Source of the DNA: an uncultured Collinsella sp.
GTDB taxonomy: Bacteria > Actinomycetota > Coriobacteriia > Coriobacteriales > Coriobacteriaceae
Assembly (NCBI GenBank): GCA_902492545.1
Contig: CABULX010000002.1
Span: 1-42,127 of the forward strand
Length of the DNA stretch: 42,127 bases
Reading direction: 5' to 3'
Shown: in pieces, positions 1 to 8,153 of the stretch
How positions within the stretch are numbered: position 1 is the stretch's first letter
Layout of the letters: each line of letters opens with the position of its first letter
Made by a program: the position numbers and the translations under genes
The notes under the pieces: generated by a model
Told to the model about the DNA's origin: nothing
Databases searched by the model: none
Seen by the model: only the letters and a program-made list of their open reading frames with translations

Positions 1-1107
1 TTCCTGGAGGACTGCGGCTACATGGCCCGCGTCGCCTTTATCATGGACCGCGTGTTCCGCCGGTTTGGCCTGTCCGGTAAGTCCTTCATCCCCATGCTCG
101 TGTCCTCGGGCTGCGGCGTCCCCGGCGTCATGGCCACCAAGACCATCGAGAACGAGAAGGACCGCCGCATGACGGTCATGACCACCACGTTCATTCCCTG
201 TGGCGCCAAGCTGCCGATTATTGCCCTGCTCATGGGTTCCATCATCGGCGATTCTTCCACCACCGCCGCATGGATCAGCCCGCTCTTCTACTTCCTGGGC
301 GTCTTTGCCGTCATCGCCTCGGGCCTCATGCTCAAGAAGACCAAGCTCTTCGCCGGCCGCCCGACGCCGTTCGTTATGGAGCTTCCCGCCTACCACTTCC
401 CGGCGATCCGCTCTTGGGCACTGCATGTGTGGGAGCGCTGCTGGGCCTTTATCAAGAAGGCCGGCACGATCATCTTCGCGTCCACCGTCGTCGTTTGGTT
501 CCTCTCCAACTTTGGTAGCTACAACGGTTCCTTTGGCTTCCTGCCTGCGATGGACGGCATCCCCGAGGAGTTCATGGACTACTCCGTGCTCGCCATGCTG
601 GGCAACCTGGTCGCTTGGATCTTCGCCCCGCTCGGCTTTAGCACCTGGCAGGCAACCGCGCTGACCGTCTCTGGCCTTGTCGCTAAGGAGAACGTCGTCG
701 CCACCGCCGGCTCGCTGCTGTCCGTCGCCGACGCGGGCGAGACCGACCCGAGCCTGTGGACCGCGTTCGCCGGCATGTTCCCGACTATGGGCGCCTGCGT
801 TGCCTTCGGCGCCTTCAACCTGCTGTGCGCTCCGTGCTTTGCCGCCATTGGCACCATCCGCAACCAGATGGACTCCGGCAAGTGGACCGCGATTGCCATC
901 GGCTACGAGTGCGCCTTCGCTTGGGTGATCGCCCTGTTCATCAACCAGTTCTACAACCTGCTTGTTCTGGGGCAGTTTGGTATCTGGACGATTGTGGCCA
1001 TCGTGCTGCTGGTTGCGATGCTCTTCCAGATCTTCCGCCCCATGCCCAAGCACGCTTGGACCGACGAGGACGAGACCAACACTGCTTCCACCGCAGTTTC
1101 CGCTTAA
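1..1107 (+). CDS. feoB: Ferrous iron transporter FeoB, C-terminal part (5' end outside window)
   Basis: FeoB moves Fe2+ across the cytoplasmic membrane. The frame is open from base 1, so the N-terminal G-protein domain and first membrane segments lie outside the window. The visible 368 residues begin with the LEDCGYMARVAFIMDR stretch typical of FeoB, followed by the Gate motif GCGVPGVMATKT and the conserved IPCGAKLPI segment. Several hydrophobic helices follow. The protein ends with a short hydrophilic tail rich in D, E and T. A terminator lies 30 bp after the stop, and a small Cys-rich membrane protein of the kind that accompanies FeoB follows. The family call rests on motif recognition and is firm; the length of the whole protein cannot be judged. 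Confidence 0.96.
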   Translation, partial: FLEDCGYMARVAFIMDRVFRRFGLSGKSFIPMLVSSGCGVPGVMATKTIENEKDRRMTVMTTTFIPCGAKLPIIALLMGSIIGDSSTTAAWISPLFYFLGVFAVIASGLMLKKTKLFAGRPTPFVMELPAYHFPAIRSWALHVWERCWAFIKKAGTIIFASTVVVWFLSNFGSYNGSFGFLPAMDGIPEEFMDYSVLAMLGNLVAWIFAPLGFSTWQATALTVSGLVAKENVVATAGSLLSVADAGETDPSLWTAFAGMFPTMGACVAFGAFNLLCAPCFAAIGTIRNQMDSGKWTAIAIGYECAFAWVIALFINQFYNLLVLGQFGIWTIVAIVLLVAMLFQIFRPMPKHAWTDEDETNTASTAVSA

Positions 1108-1137
1108 GTCCGAATAAGGATTAGCCCCTTTCCATGA

Positions 1138-1169
1138 GCCCGGGTGTCCCAGCGACACTCGGGCTTTTT
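1138..1169 (+). terminator. Rho-independent terminator after feoB
   Basis: An 11-bp stem (GCCCGGGTGTC paired with GACACTCGGGC, one G-U) with a 5-nt loop is followed directly by TTTTT. Confidence 0.85.
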
Positions 1170-1311
1170 GGCGCAATGGGGGATAGATTGCTTTGCTCCA
1201 GAAGTAAGATGTGGCGTTTCCGCAGATAAAACCGACCAAAACAAACCTGTCCCTTTTTGGTAGGTGGAGAATGGGGTAAAGTAAGTGGTGGTTAACTAGA
1301 GGAGGCTTGCT

Positions 1312-1512
1312 ATGGCACCTATCGATATTGTTGTACTGGCTGTTATCGGCATTGCGTTTGTTGCCGTGTGCGTGCGCATCCACCGCAAGGGCACCTGCGC
1401 CGACTGCGCTCAGGGTGGCGTTTGCACGGGGCATTGCTCCAACAAAAAGACGTGCGCCGCACTTAAGGGCGTGGACAAAATCGCCGAAGACCTGGGCCGC
1501 GGTATTAAATAA
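1312..1512 (+). CDS. FeoB-associated Cys-rich membrane protein
   Basis: This 66-residue protein has one N-terminal membrane helix (about residues 4-22) followed by a basic linker and a Cys cluster (C29, C32, C38, C42, C48) in the cytosolic-looking tail. That layout matches the small FeoB-associated Cys-rich membrane proteins found next to feoB in anaerobes. A role in handing over or sensing iron at the membrane is presumed for the family but not proven. The start is set by a strong AGAGGAGG at 1298-1305. It has its own spacer after the feoB terminator, so it may have its own promoter. A short hairpin (ACCAAAA/TTTTGGT, 1235-1261) with a GTCCC loop sits upstream. Confidence 0.88.
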   Translation: MAPIDIVVLAVIGIAFVAVCVRIHRKGTCADCAQGGVCTGHCSNKKTCAALKGVDKIAEDLGRGIK

Positions 1513-1525
1513 GGTCTAGGCATCC

Positions 1526-1560
1526 AAGCGCCTCGCGAGCATCCGTTCGCGGGGCGCTTT
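1526..1560 (+). terminator. Probable terminator after the FeoB-associated gene
   Basis: A 13-bp stem (AAGCGCCTCGCGA with TCGCGGGGCGCTT, one G-U pair) ends in a short T run (TTT). The weak T tract lowers certainty. Confidence 0.6.
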
Positions 1561-1603
1561 GCACATTTGGGGGCGAGCGCGGCGAGTTGTAGAGTGATTT
1601 TGG

Positions 1604-1615
1604 GGTATCGTTACC
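1604..1615. promoter_or_regulatory. Possible autoregulatory LacI-type operator
   Basis: GGTATCGTTACC is a near-palindrome with a central CG. It lies 42 bp before the LacI-family gene at 1657 and resembles the GGTAACGTTCACC sites in front of the pectin genes, but with several differences. Read as a candidate only. Confidence 0.3.
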
Positions 1616-1656
1616 TGTACTGTTAATTGGCAACTTATCTATAACGGAGTATCCCC

Positions 1657-2736
1657 ATGAGCGCTCGTGTAACCATGAAGGACATAGCCGCCGAGCTTGG
1701 CGTTTCCATCAATACCGTGCACAAGGCCCTGACGGGAAAGGCCGGCGTGAGCGAATCCGTGCGCGCCAAGGTGAACGCCAAGGCCGAGGCCATGGGCTAT
1801 CACCGCAACACAAGTGCCTCAAGCCTGCGACGCAAGGATATCAATCTGGTGTTTTGCCTGCCCCGCGCATCGCGCGAGGGAGCGTACTTTTTCCGTTACC
1901 TGTGGGAAGGCTGCAATCGCTTTGAGCAGGAGGTCATCGACCAGGGCATTACGGTTGAGCGTGTTGAATTTGGCGTGGGCGGCTACGCTGATGCGCTCGA
2001 GCAAATCGACGAGCGTTTGCAGGTGGGCGAGAAGATTGATGGCTTGCTTGCCTATGCGCCGGGCGACGATCGTGCAACTGAGCTTTTGGGGCAGATCGCC
2101 GAGGCGGGCGTGACGATTGAGCTTGTCGACGGCGACCGTCCGCACCTCGACCGTCTGGGCGCCAGTCTGGCTGATTATTCAACGGCGGGCAGCCTGATGG
2201 CCGAGCAGGCGGTCAACTTGGTTCACGCCGCTGGTGTCGATGCCCGTGTGCTCCTGCTAGCGGGCGACCCCTATACCGATTCACACTATCTGACCGCTCG
2301 CGCCTTCCATACGTACCTGCGCGAGCATGATGTTCCTTGGCAGGTCGAGGACCTTACCGGCGCTCATGCCCAGGTCAAGCAGCTCGAGCGCGAGCTCAAG
2401 AATCGTCTCAAGGCTCCGGACGCCCCCGAGCTGATCTGCAGCGTGTTTGCCGTGGGCTCCGAGCTGGTTGCCGATGCGCTCGTTTCGGCCGGCAAGGCGG
2501 GCGAGGTCATGGTGATCGGCAATGACCTGTTTCCCGAGAGTGTGCTTGCCCTGCGTCGCGGCATTTTTACCAATATCGTCTACAAGGACCCGGTGAGTTT
2601 GGCATACCGTGGCGCCAAGACCTTAGGCGATTACCTGCTGTGGGGAAAGACACCGGCGGAGCCTGTGCAAAAGGGCGCCGTCGAGATGGTGTTTGGCAGC
2701 AACGTCGACCGCTACTGCGAACTTGCGGGAATTTAG
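1657..2736 (+). CDS. LacI-family transcriptional regulator, probable repressor of the pectin/galacturonate genes
   Basis: The 359-residue protein has an N-terminal LacI helix-turn-helix (about residues 6-27, MKDIAAELGVSINTVHKAL) and hinge. A periplasmic-binding-protein-like sugar-sensing domain follows (about residues 62-350). The recognition helix (SINTVHKAL) departs from the more usual SxxTVSRxL. ATG at 1657 follows GGAG with normal spacing; an in-frame ATG at 1675 is less likely because it would cut into the HTH. The gene stands just before uxaC on the same strand, separated by a terminator. Position and LacI-type palindromes (GTGAACGTTCAC) before uxaC, the symporter, GH105 and kduD suggest it is their repressor. 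That pairing is inference, since a second LacI regulator lies at 32089. Confidence 0.9.
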   Translation: MSARVTMKDIAAELGVSINTVHKALTGKAGVSESVRAKVNAKAEAMGYHRNTSASSLRRKDINLVFCLPRASREGAYFFRYLWEGCNRFEQEVIDQGITVERVEFGVGGYADALEQIDERLQVGEKIDGLLAYAPGDDRATELLGQIAEAGVTIELVDGDRPHLDRLGASLADYSTAGSLMAEQAVNLVHAAGVDARVLLLAGDPYTDSHYLTARAFHTYLREHDVPWQVEDLTGAHAQVKQLERELKNRLKAPDAPELICSVFAVGSELVADALVSAGKAGEVMVIGNDLFPESVLALRRGIFTNIVYKDPVSLAYRGAKTLGDYLLWGKTPAEPVQKGAVEMVFGSNVDRYCELAGI

Positions 2737-2765
2737 CCGATTGGGCAGGTACCCCCTCTTGCGAC

Positions 2766-2956
2766 GTGCATTTTTGGGAGTATTCAGCATTGGCATGCCC
2801 TGAATGAGGCGCTGAACGACTGTTTTAAGTGCCGCCGGTGGCGTATTTCGCCATCGGCGGCACTTTTTATGCCGATCGGACGCAATGTGCGCATCAAATG
2901 GGGCGCCGAGGACGGCGCGCGGCGCGCTTCGATGCTGAATACTCCCAAAAATGCAC
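2766..2956. repeat. 191-bp element bounded by a perfect 25-bp inverted repeat
   Basis: The arms at 2766-2790 and 2932-2956 are exact reverse complements (25 of 25; left arm starts GTGCATTTTTGGGAG). The element fills much of the 460-bp spacer between the LacI gene and uxaC and contains the terminator at 2827-2868. No coding frame of credible composition and no obvious target-site duplication was seen. It resembles a non-autonomous inverted-repeat element or a large foldback RNA. The rest of the spacer holds the uxaC control region. Confidence 0.7.
2827..2868 (+). terminator. Strong rho-independent terminator after the LacI gene
   Basis: A 17-bp stem (AAGTGCCGCCGGTGGCG with CGCCATCGGCGGCACTT) and a 5-nt loop are followed by T's. 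It separates the regulator from uxaC. Confidence 0.9.
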
Positions 2957-3049
2957 GGCGGGACATGACCCACCTGAGCAAAAGCGCTCAAGTTCGGTGT
3001 TCGGGGACGCCAACCGGTCCGCAATACATGCAAGTCACAGCTCCGGCAA

Positions 3050-3144
3050 CCGTTGAACGGACAAAATCGACCGTTCACCCCGTGGTGGTTAGGTGAACGT
3101 TCACCTTTTGAGTTGCAATGGATTAATATAGTGAACGTTCACCT
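3050..3144 (+). promoter_or_regulatory. Composite uxaC promoter: 27-bp CCGTT box plus two LacI-type operators
   Basis: The box at 3050-3076 has CCGTT at 3050 and 3071, 21 bp apart, with AAAATCGACCGTTC at its right end. Operator 1 at 3091-3106 is the perfect 16-bp palindrome AGGTGAACGTTCACCT. Operator 2 has the core GTGAACGTTCAC at 3131-3142. The operator centres are 38 bp apart. TTCACC inside operator 1 (3100-3105) can serve as a -35, with TTAATA/TAATAT near 3123-3129 as the -10, so a bound repressor would cover both sides of the promoter. The same design occurs before the symporter and GH105. The promoter elements are predicted by eye. Confidence 0.75.
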
Positions 3145-3196
3145 AAAGGATAACGAGCGCGCCGTGCGCCCGCCTTGCCAGCAAAGGGGCTGTTTG

Positions 3197-4624
3197 ATGA
3201 AAAACTTTATGGACGATCAGGATTTCCTGCTGAGCACCAAGACCGGCGAGGAGCTGTTCCACAACTTTGCCAAGGGCATGCCCATCGTCGACTACCACTG
3301 CCACATTTCCCCCAAGGAGATCTGGGAGGATAAGCGTTTTGAGAACATCACCGAGGTTTGGCTGGGCGGCGACCACTACAAGTGGCGCCTGATGCGCGCC
3401 AACGGCGTCGACGAGCGTTTTATCACTGGCGACGCTCCTGCTCGCGAGAAGTTTCAGAAGTGGGCCGAGACCCTGGGCCGCTGCGTTGGCAACCCCGTCT
3501 TTGAGTGGAGCCACCTGGAGCTTAAGCGCTACTTTGGCTACGAGGGCGTTCTCAACGGCAAGACCGCCCAAGAGGTCTGGGACCTTGCCAACGCCAAGCT
3601 CGCCGAGGCCAGCTTTACCTGCCGCAACCTGATCAAGCAGTCCAACGTCCGCATGATCTGCACCACCGACGACCCCGCCGACAGCTTTGAGTGGCACAAG
3701 AAGATTGCCGCCGATGACAGCTTTGACGTTCGGGTCGTTCCCGCCATGCGCCCCGACGCGGCTCTACGCATCGAGCGCGGCCAGGAGTTTGCCGACTACT
3801 GCAAGCACCTCTCCGAGGTTGCCGGCGTTGAGGTAAGCGATTTCGAGGGCATGAAGGCCGCCATCTCCAAGCGCTACGACGTTGCTCACGAGCTGGGATG
3901 TCGCGCATCCGACCATGCACTCGACTACGTTATGTACGCCCCGGCTACCGCCGACGAGATCGAGGCCATCTTTGCCAAGGGCCTGGCTGCCGAGCCGCTT
4001 ACCGAGGAAGAAGTCCTCAAGTACAAGACTGCCTTTATGCAGTTCGTTGCTGGCGAGTATGTCCGTCTGGGCTGGGCCATGCAGCTGCACTTTGGCTGCA
4101 AGCGCGACAACAACCGCGCCATGTTTGCCAAGCTCGGCCCCGATACCGGTTATGATTGCATCTCCAACTACACGCCGTCCGACCAGCTCGCCGATTTCCT
4201 CAACTCCATCCAGGAGACCTGCGGCCTGCCCAAGACCATCCTGTACAGCTTGAACCCCATCGACAACACCATGATCGATACCGTGATGGGCTGCTTCCAG
4301 GAGGCTCCGACCGCCGGCAAGATCCAGAACGGTTCTGCCTGGTGGTTCAACGACAACGAGGTCGGTATGCGCGAGCAGCTCACGGCTCTGGCTAACGAGG
4401 GCGTGCTGGGCAACTTTGTGGGCATGCTTACCGACTCCCGCTCCTTCCTGTCCTACCCGCGTCACGAGTACTTCCGTCGCGTGCTGTGCAGCGTGATCGG
4501 CGAGTGGGTCGAGCAGGGTAAGTATCCGGCCGACATGGAGCTGCTGGGCGATATCGTGCGCGACATCAGCTACAACAACGCGGTCCGCTACTTTGGCTTT
4601 GATCTGGACACCGTCGAGGCATAA
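3197..4624 (+). CDS. uxaC: Glucuronate/galacturonate isomerase UxaC
   Basis: UxaC (EC 5.3.1.12) interconverts D-galacturonate and D-tagaturonate, the first cytosolic step of galacturonate use; it also acts on glucuronate. The 475-residue protein has the amidohydrolase-like metal motif H34-C-H36 in MPIVDYHCHISPKEIW. Further conserved blocks are MQLHFGCKRDNN, LGPDTGYD and the C-terminal WWFNDNEVGM and TDSRSFLSYPRHEYFRR stretches. Length is usual for the family. The frame stays open upstream to a TTG at 3053, but ATG 3197 is chosen because AAAGGGG precedes it and MKNFMDDQDFLL is the typical start. It is the first gene of uxaC-uxaB-uxaA and is controlled by the composite promoter at 3050-3144. 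Confidence 0.96.
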   Translation: MKNFMDDQDFLLSTKTGEELFHNFAKGMPIVDYHCHISPKEIWEDKRFENITEVWLGGDHYKWRLMRANGVDERFITGDAPAREKFQKWAETLGRCVGNPVFEWSHLELKRYFGYEGVLNGKTAQEVWDLANAKLAEASFTCRNLIKQSNVRMICTTDDPADSFEWHKKIAADDSFDVRVVPAMRPDAALRIERGQEFADYCKHLSEVAGVEVSDFEGMKAAISKRYDVAHELGCRASDHALDYVMYAPATADEIEAIFAKGLAAEPLTEEEVLKYKTAFMQFVAGEYVRLGWAMQLHFGCKRDNNRAMFAKLGPDTGYDCISNYTPSDQLADFLNSIQETCGLPKTILYSLNPIDNTMIDTVMGCFQEAPTAGKIQNGSAWWFNDNEVGMREQLTALANEGVLGNFVGMLTDSRSFLSYPRHEYFRRVLCSVIGEWVEQGKYPADMELLGDIVRDISYNNAVRYFGFDLDTVEA

Positions 4625-4647
4625 GCCTGCATCGAATCACATCGAAC

Positions 4648-4684
4648 ACGGGAGCGCCGTTGCCACACACGGCGCCCCGTTTTG
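4648..4684 (+). terminator. Hairpin between uxaC and uxaB (partial terminator or attenuator)
   Basis: The stem ACGGG(A)GCGCCGT pairs with ACGGCGCCCCGT with one bulged A and is followed by TTTGCTT. No separate operator-promoter was seen for uxaB, so this may only lower read-through. Confidence 0.55.
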
Positions 4685-4719
4685 CTTGCACGCTAACAGT
4701 TATCTAAGGAGAGACATAG

Positions 4720-6234
4720 ATGGAGAACATCAGCTACGATGCGCTCGAGAAGATCGGCTACAAGGGCTACCTGCTGCCCAAGGACGCTCCCGAGAAGGTT
4801 CTGCAGTTTGGCGAGGGTAATTTCCTGCGTGCCTTCGTCGATCGCTTCTTTGACATGGGCAACGAGGCCACCGGATGGAACGGCAAGGTTGTCATGGTGC
4901 AGCCCATCAGTGGCGCCTTTGGCTTCGCCGACGGTATCAATGCCCAGGACGACCTGTACACCGTGCTGGTGCGTGGCAAGGAGAACGGCAACACGGTTGA
5001 CGAGTCTCGTGTAATCAGCGCCTGCAGCCGCTGCCTTAACCCGTATCGCGAGGACGACTATCGCGCCATGATGGAGGTCGCTGTCTCCGACGACCTGGAG
5101 ATCATCGTCTCCAACACCACCGAGGCCGGTATCGCCTACGACCCGTCCTGCAAGGCCGACGACATGCCGCCCGCGAGCTTCCCTGCCAAGCTTGTCCAGG
5201 TCCTTCACGCCCGCTGGGCCGCCGGTAAGTCGGGCGTTATCGTGCTCGCCTGCGAGCTCATCGATCACAACGGCGAGGAGCTGCTGCGCATCATGAACCA
5301 GTACGTGAGCGACTGGGGTTGGGAGGACGAGTTTGCGCAGTGGATGGCCAACGACTGCACCGTCTGCACCACGCTCGTCGACACCATCGTCCCCGGCCGC
5401 ATCCGCGATCCTAAGGAGGCCGCCGCGGTTGCCGAGCGTCTGGGCTACGAGGACCCCTTCCTGGCCGTGCGCGAGCCCTTCCAGATGTGGGGTATCCAGG
5501 GCGACGAGTCGCTCAAGGAGCGCCTGCCGTTTGTGAAGGCCGGTCTCCCCGGCGTCTTCGTGACTCCCGACGTCACCCCGTACAAAAAGCGCAAGGTCCG
5601 CATCCTCAACGGTGCCCACACCGCCTTCGTTCCGGGTTCCTGGGTTGCCGGCTTTGATATCGTGCGCGACTGCATGCATGACGAGACCATTCGCGGCTTC
5701 ATGAACACCATGCTCTACGACGAGGTCATTCCGACGCTTGCCGCCGACTTGGATGTCGAGGACTGCAAGGCCTTTGCCGCCGCCGTCGAAAACCGCTTCG
5801 ACAACCCGTTTATTGATCATGCGCTGCTCTCCATCTGCCTCAACTCCACGGCTAAGTGGCGCGCTCGCGACCTGCCCACGCTCAAGGACTACGTTGCCGA
5901 GACCGGCAACCTGCCCAAGTGCCTGGCGACGAGCCTCGCTACGCTCATCTCCTTCTACACGCAGGAGCTCGTGTCCCGCGAGGGCGACGGCCTGCACCTG
6001 CGTCGCTCCGACGGCACCGAGTACACCGCTCAGGATGACGCCTTCGTGCTCGACTTCTACGCCGCCCATGCCGGCGCCGACGATGCCCAGCTGGTGCACG
6101 ACGTGCTCACCAACGAGCAGATGTGGGGCGAGGACCTTACGCAGATCGCAGGTCTTGAGGAGTTTGTCGTCAGCGCGCTCGCCGTCGTGCGTGCCGAGGG
6201 CGCCAAGCAGGCCTTCGCCAACGCTCAGGCGTAA
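4720..6234 (+). CDS. uxaB: Tagaturonate reductase (altronate oxidoreductase) UxaB
   Basis: UxaB (EC 1.1.1.58) reduces D-tagaturonate to D-altronate with NADH. The 504-residue sequence has the family's N-terminal nucleotide-binding block VLQFGEGNFLRAF (about 28-39), SNTTEAGI (131-138) and ACELIDHNGEELLRI (177-191). The C-terminal mannitol-dehydrogenase-type domain has KVRILNGAHTAFVPGSW (292-308). LQFGEGNFLRAF and the length favour UxaB over the related UxuB. AAGGAGAG at 4706-4713 sets the start. It lies between uxaC and uxaA on the same strand and is expected to be expressed with them. Confidence 0.94.
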   Translation: MENISYDALEKIGYKGYLLPKDAPEKVLQFGEGNFLRAFVDRFFDMGNEATGWNGKVVMVQPISGAFGFADGINAQDDLYTVLVRGKENGNTVDESRVISACSRCLNPYREDDYRAMMEVAVSDDLEIIVSNTTEAGIAYDPSCKADDMPPASFPAKLVQVLHARWAAGKSGVIVLACELIDHNGEELLRIMNQYVSDWGWEDEFAQWMANDCTVCTTLVDTIVPGRIRDPKEAAAVAERLGYEDPFLAVREPFQMWGIQGDESLKERLPFVKAGLPGVFVTPDVTPYKKRKVRILNGAHTAFVPGSWVAGFDIVRDCMHDETIRGFMNTMLYDEVIPTLAADLDVEDCKAFAAAVENRFDNPFIDHALLSICLNSTAKWRARDLPTLKDYVAETGNLPKCLATSLATLISFYTQELVSREGDGLHLRRSDGTEYTAQDDAFVLDFYAAHAGADDAQLVHDVLTNEQMWGEDLTQIAGLEEFVVSALAVVRAEGAKQAFANAQA

Positions 6235-6245
6235 ATATCCGGCGC

Positions 6246-6277
6246 AGACGCGGGCGCGGGACGGCGTGCCCGCGTCT
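6246..6277 (+). repeat. Intercistronic hairpin between uxaB and uxaA
   Basis: A perfect 10-bp stem (AGACGCGGGC with GCCCGCGTCT) has a 12-nt loop and no T tract. It is more likely an mRNA-stability or processing element than a terminator. Confidence 0.5.
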
Positions 6278-6315
6278 CGACTTCTGCTCAACCTGTAGGG
6301 TTAGGACCATTTGCA

Positions 6316-7800
6316 ATGAACACTATCCAGATCAATCCGGCCGACAACGTGATCGTCGCGCTGTCGCCGCTTGCCAAGGGCACCGCCGTCGCGGTTCCCG
6401 GGGTGGGCGAGGTCGTGGCCGCGGAGGATATTCCGCAGGGTCATAAGATGGCCGTGCGCTCGATTGCCGCGGGGGAGGACGTCATCAAGTACGGCCTTCC
6501 TATCGGCCATGTGACGGGCGATGTCCAGCCCGGTCAGTGGCTCCACACGCACAATGTGAAGACCAACCTTTCGGGCGAGGTCGAGTACGCCTACAACCCC
6601 ACGCATCCGGTTGTGGATCCCGTTGAGCCTGAGACCTTTATGGGCTTCCGCCGCGCCGACGGTCGTGCCGCGACGCGCAACGAGCTGTGGATCATCCCCA
6701 CGGTCGGCTGCGTCAACGAGGTTGCGCGTGCTATGTGCGAGCAGGCTCAGGATCTGGTCGAGGGCTCGCTCGAGGGCGTCTACTACTTCCCGCATCCCTT
6801 TGGCTGCTCGCAGACCGGCGCCGACCATGCCCAGACGCGTCGTCTGCTGGTGGCGCTCTCGCGTCATCCTAATGCGGCCGGTGTGCTATTCCTGTCGCTC
6901 GGTTGCGAGAACTGCACGCACCAGCAGGTGCTTGACGAGCTCGGTGACTTCGACCACGAGCGCGTCCGCTTCCTCACCTGCCAGGATGTATCCGACGAGC
7001 AGATCGAGGGCCACAAGATTCTGGCCGAGCTGGCAGACCTCGCCAAGCAGGCCAAGCGCGAGCCCATTCCGGCCTCTGAGCTGGTCATCGGTCTTAAGTG
7101 TGGCGGCTCCGACGGCCTTTCGGGCATTACCGCCAATCCCACGATCGGTCGCGTGAGCGATATGGTCGTCGCCCGCGGCGGCACGTCGGTGCTTACCGAG
7201 GTGCCCGAGATATTTGGCGCCGAGAGTATCCTGCTCGACCGTTGCGAGAACGAGCAGGTCTTTAACGCCGCCTCTGACATGCTCAATGGCTTTAAGGACT
7301 ACTTCATCAGCCACGGCGAGGTTGTCTACGAGAACCCGAGCCCCGGCAACAAGGACGGCGGTATTACCACGCTCGAGGACAAGAGCTGCGGCTGCGTGCA
7401 AAAGGGCGGATCTGCCCCCATCGTCGACGTGCTGCCGTATGCCGGCCAGGCAACTAAACATGGCCTGAACATGCTGTGCGGTCCAGGCAACGACATGGTA
7501 TCCACCACGGCGTTGACGGCTGCCGGCTGCCACGTGATCCTGTTCTCGACCGGCCGCGGCACGCCGTTTGGTGCGCCAGCGCCTACGCTCAAGGTGTTCA
7601 CCAACCAGCGTCTGTGCGACCACAAGGCCAACTGGATGGACTTTAACGCCGGTGTGGTCGCCACCGGCGAGCGCACGCTCGACGAGGCTGCCCACGACCT
7701 GTACCAGCTGGTGCTGGACACGGCGAGCGGCAAGCTTACCAGCGCCGAGCGCCGCGGCTGTCACGAGATCAGCATCTGGAAGGACGGCGTCTGCCTGTAG
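6316..7800 (+). CDS. uxaA: Altronate dehydratase UxaA
   Basis: UxaA (EC 4.2.1.7) dehydrates D-altronate to 2-keto-3-deoxygluconate (KDG). The 494-residue protein is the full-length two-part form. An N-terminal SAF domain (about residues 1-95, with IPQGHKMAVRSI and QWLHTHNV) is joined to the large catalytic domain. That domain begins at FMGFRRADGRAATRN and contains FGCSQTG, SLGCENCTHQ, KCGGSDGLSG and the C-terminal Cys block CGCVQKGG. Several of these Cys residues are candidates for metal or Fe-S binding. The start is set by AGGA at 6303-6306 and by the SAF start. It is the last gene of the operon, followed by a strong terminator. Confidence 0.95.
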   Translation: MNTIQINPADNVIVALSPLAKGTAVAVPGVGEVVAAEDIPQGHKMAVRSIAAGEDVIKYGLPIGHVTGDVQPGQWLHTHNVKTNLSGEVEYAYNPTHPVVDPVEPETFMGFRRADGRAATRNELWIIPTVGCVNEVARAMCEQAQDLVEGSLEGVYYFPHPFGCSQTGADHAQTRRLLVALSRHPNAAGVLFLSLGCENCTHQQVLDELGDFDHERVRFLTCQDVSDEQIEGHKILAELADLAKQAKREPIPASELVIGLKCGGSDGLSGITANPTIGRVSDMVVARGGTSVLTEVPEIFGAESILLDRCENEQVFNAASDMLNGFKDYFISHGEVVYENPSPGNKDGGITTLEDKSCGCVQKGGSAPIVDVLPYAGQATKHGLNMLCGPGNDMVSTTALTAAGCHVILFSTGRGTPFGAPAPTLKVFTNQRLCDHKANWMDFNAGVVATGERTLDEAAHDLYQLVLDTASGKLTSAERRGCHEISIWKDGVCL

Positions 7801-7836
7801 TGGCAAATGCACCCAAGCGTGGCGCTATGTCGTCGG

Positions 7837-7869
7837 CCCCGTCGGGAGTGTTCCCGGCGGGGTTTTCGT
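7837..7869 (+). terminator. Rho-independent terminator after uxaA
   Basis: An 11-bp stem (CCCCGTCGGGA with TCCCGGCGGGG, one G-U) with a short loop is followed by TTTTCG. Confidence 0.85.
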
Positions 7870-7901
7870 TTTGTGGTTAAGTGAAAAAATTGGAAAATAC
7901 G

Positions 7902-7914
7902 ATAAACGTTCACC
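7902..7914. promoter_or_regulatory. Outlying LacI-type operator
   Basis: ATAAACGTTCACC has the AACGTT core and a full right half-site of the GTGAACGTTCAC operator. Its centre is about 121 bp upstream of the first operator of the symporter promoter, so it could be an auxiliary site for DNA looping. It lies inside the 353-bp uxaA-symporter spacer, which otherwise holds a terminator and the promoter region. Confidence 0.55.
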
Positions 7915-7980
7915 TATCTCATGGGTGTCCAGCATGGCACCTTTACCAGCAGACAATAGGTCTTAGGACCTCAATTGTGT

Positions 7981-8077
7981 CCGTTCAGCGGTAAAAATCG
8001 ACCGTTCGGGGATAATATGCAAGTGAACGTTCACCTCTCGTAAGGAATCGCACATAATCTAACTAAACGTTCACCCT
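7981..8077 (+). promoter_or_regulatory. Composite promoter of the symporter gene: 27-bp CCGTT box plus two operators
   Basis: The box at 7981-8007 has CCGTT at 7981 and 8002 (21 bp apart) and shares AAAATCGACCGTTC with the uxaC box. Operator 1 has the core GTGAACGTTCAC at 8023-8034. Operator 2 is the degenerate TAAACGTTCACCC near 8064-8076. Centres are 40 bp apart. TTCACC (8030-8035), a 17-bp spacer and CATAAT (8053-8058) make a plausible promoter between the operators. Confidence 0.75.
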
Positions 8078-8153
8078 GAACGCTGGGCAGACAGATGTCA
8101 GTGTGGACTCCAATGTCTTGCTGCAAGACAATCGAGAAAAGAGAGGGAGCTCG

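Noticed and set aside
1307..1519. Overlapping 70-codon frame over the FeoB-associated gene
   Set aside because: The +1 frame at 1312 has the better placed ribosome site, a membrane helix and the Cys cluster.
4693..6291. A 532-codon minus-strand open frame opposite uxaB
   Set aside because: Antisense shadow of a gene with clear UxaB motifs.
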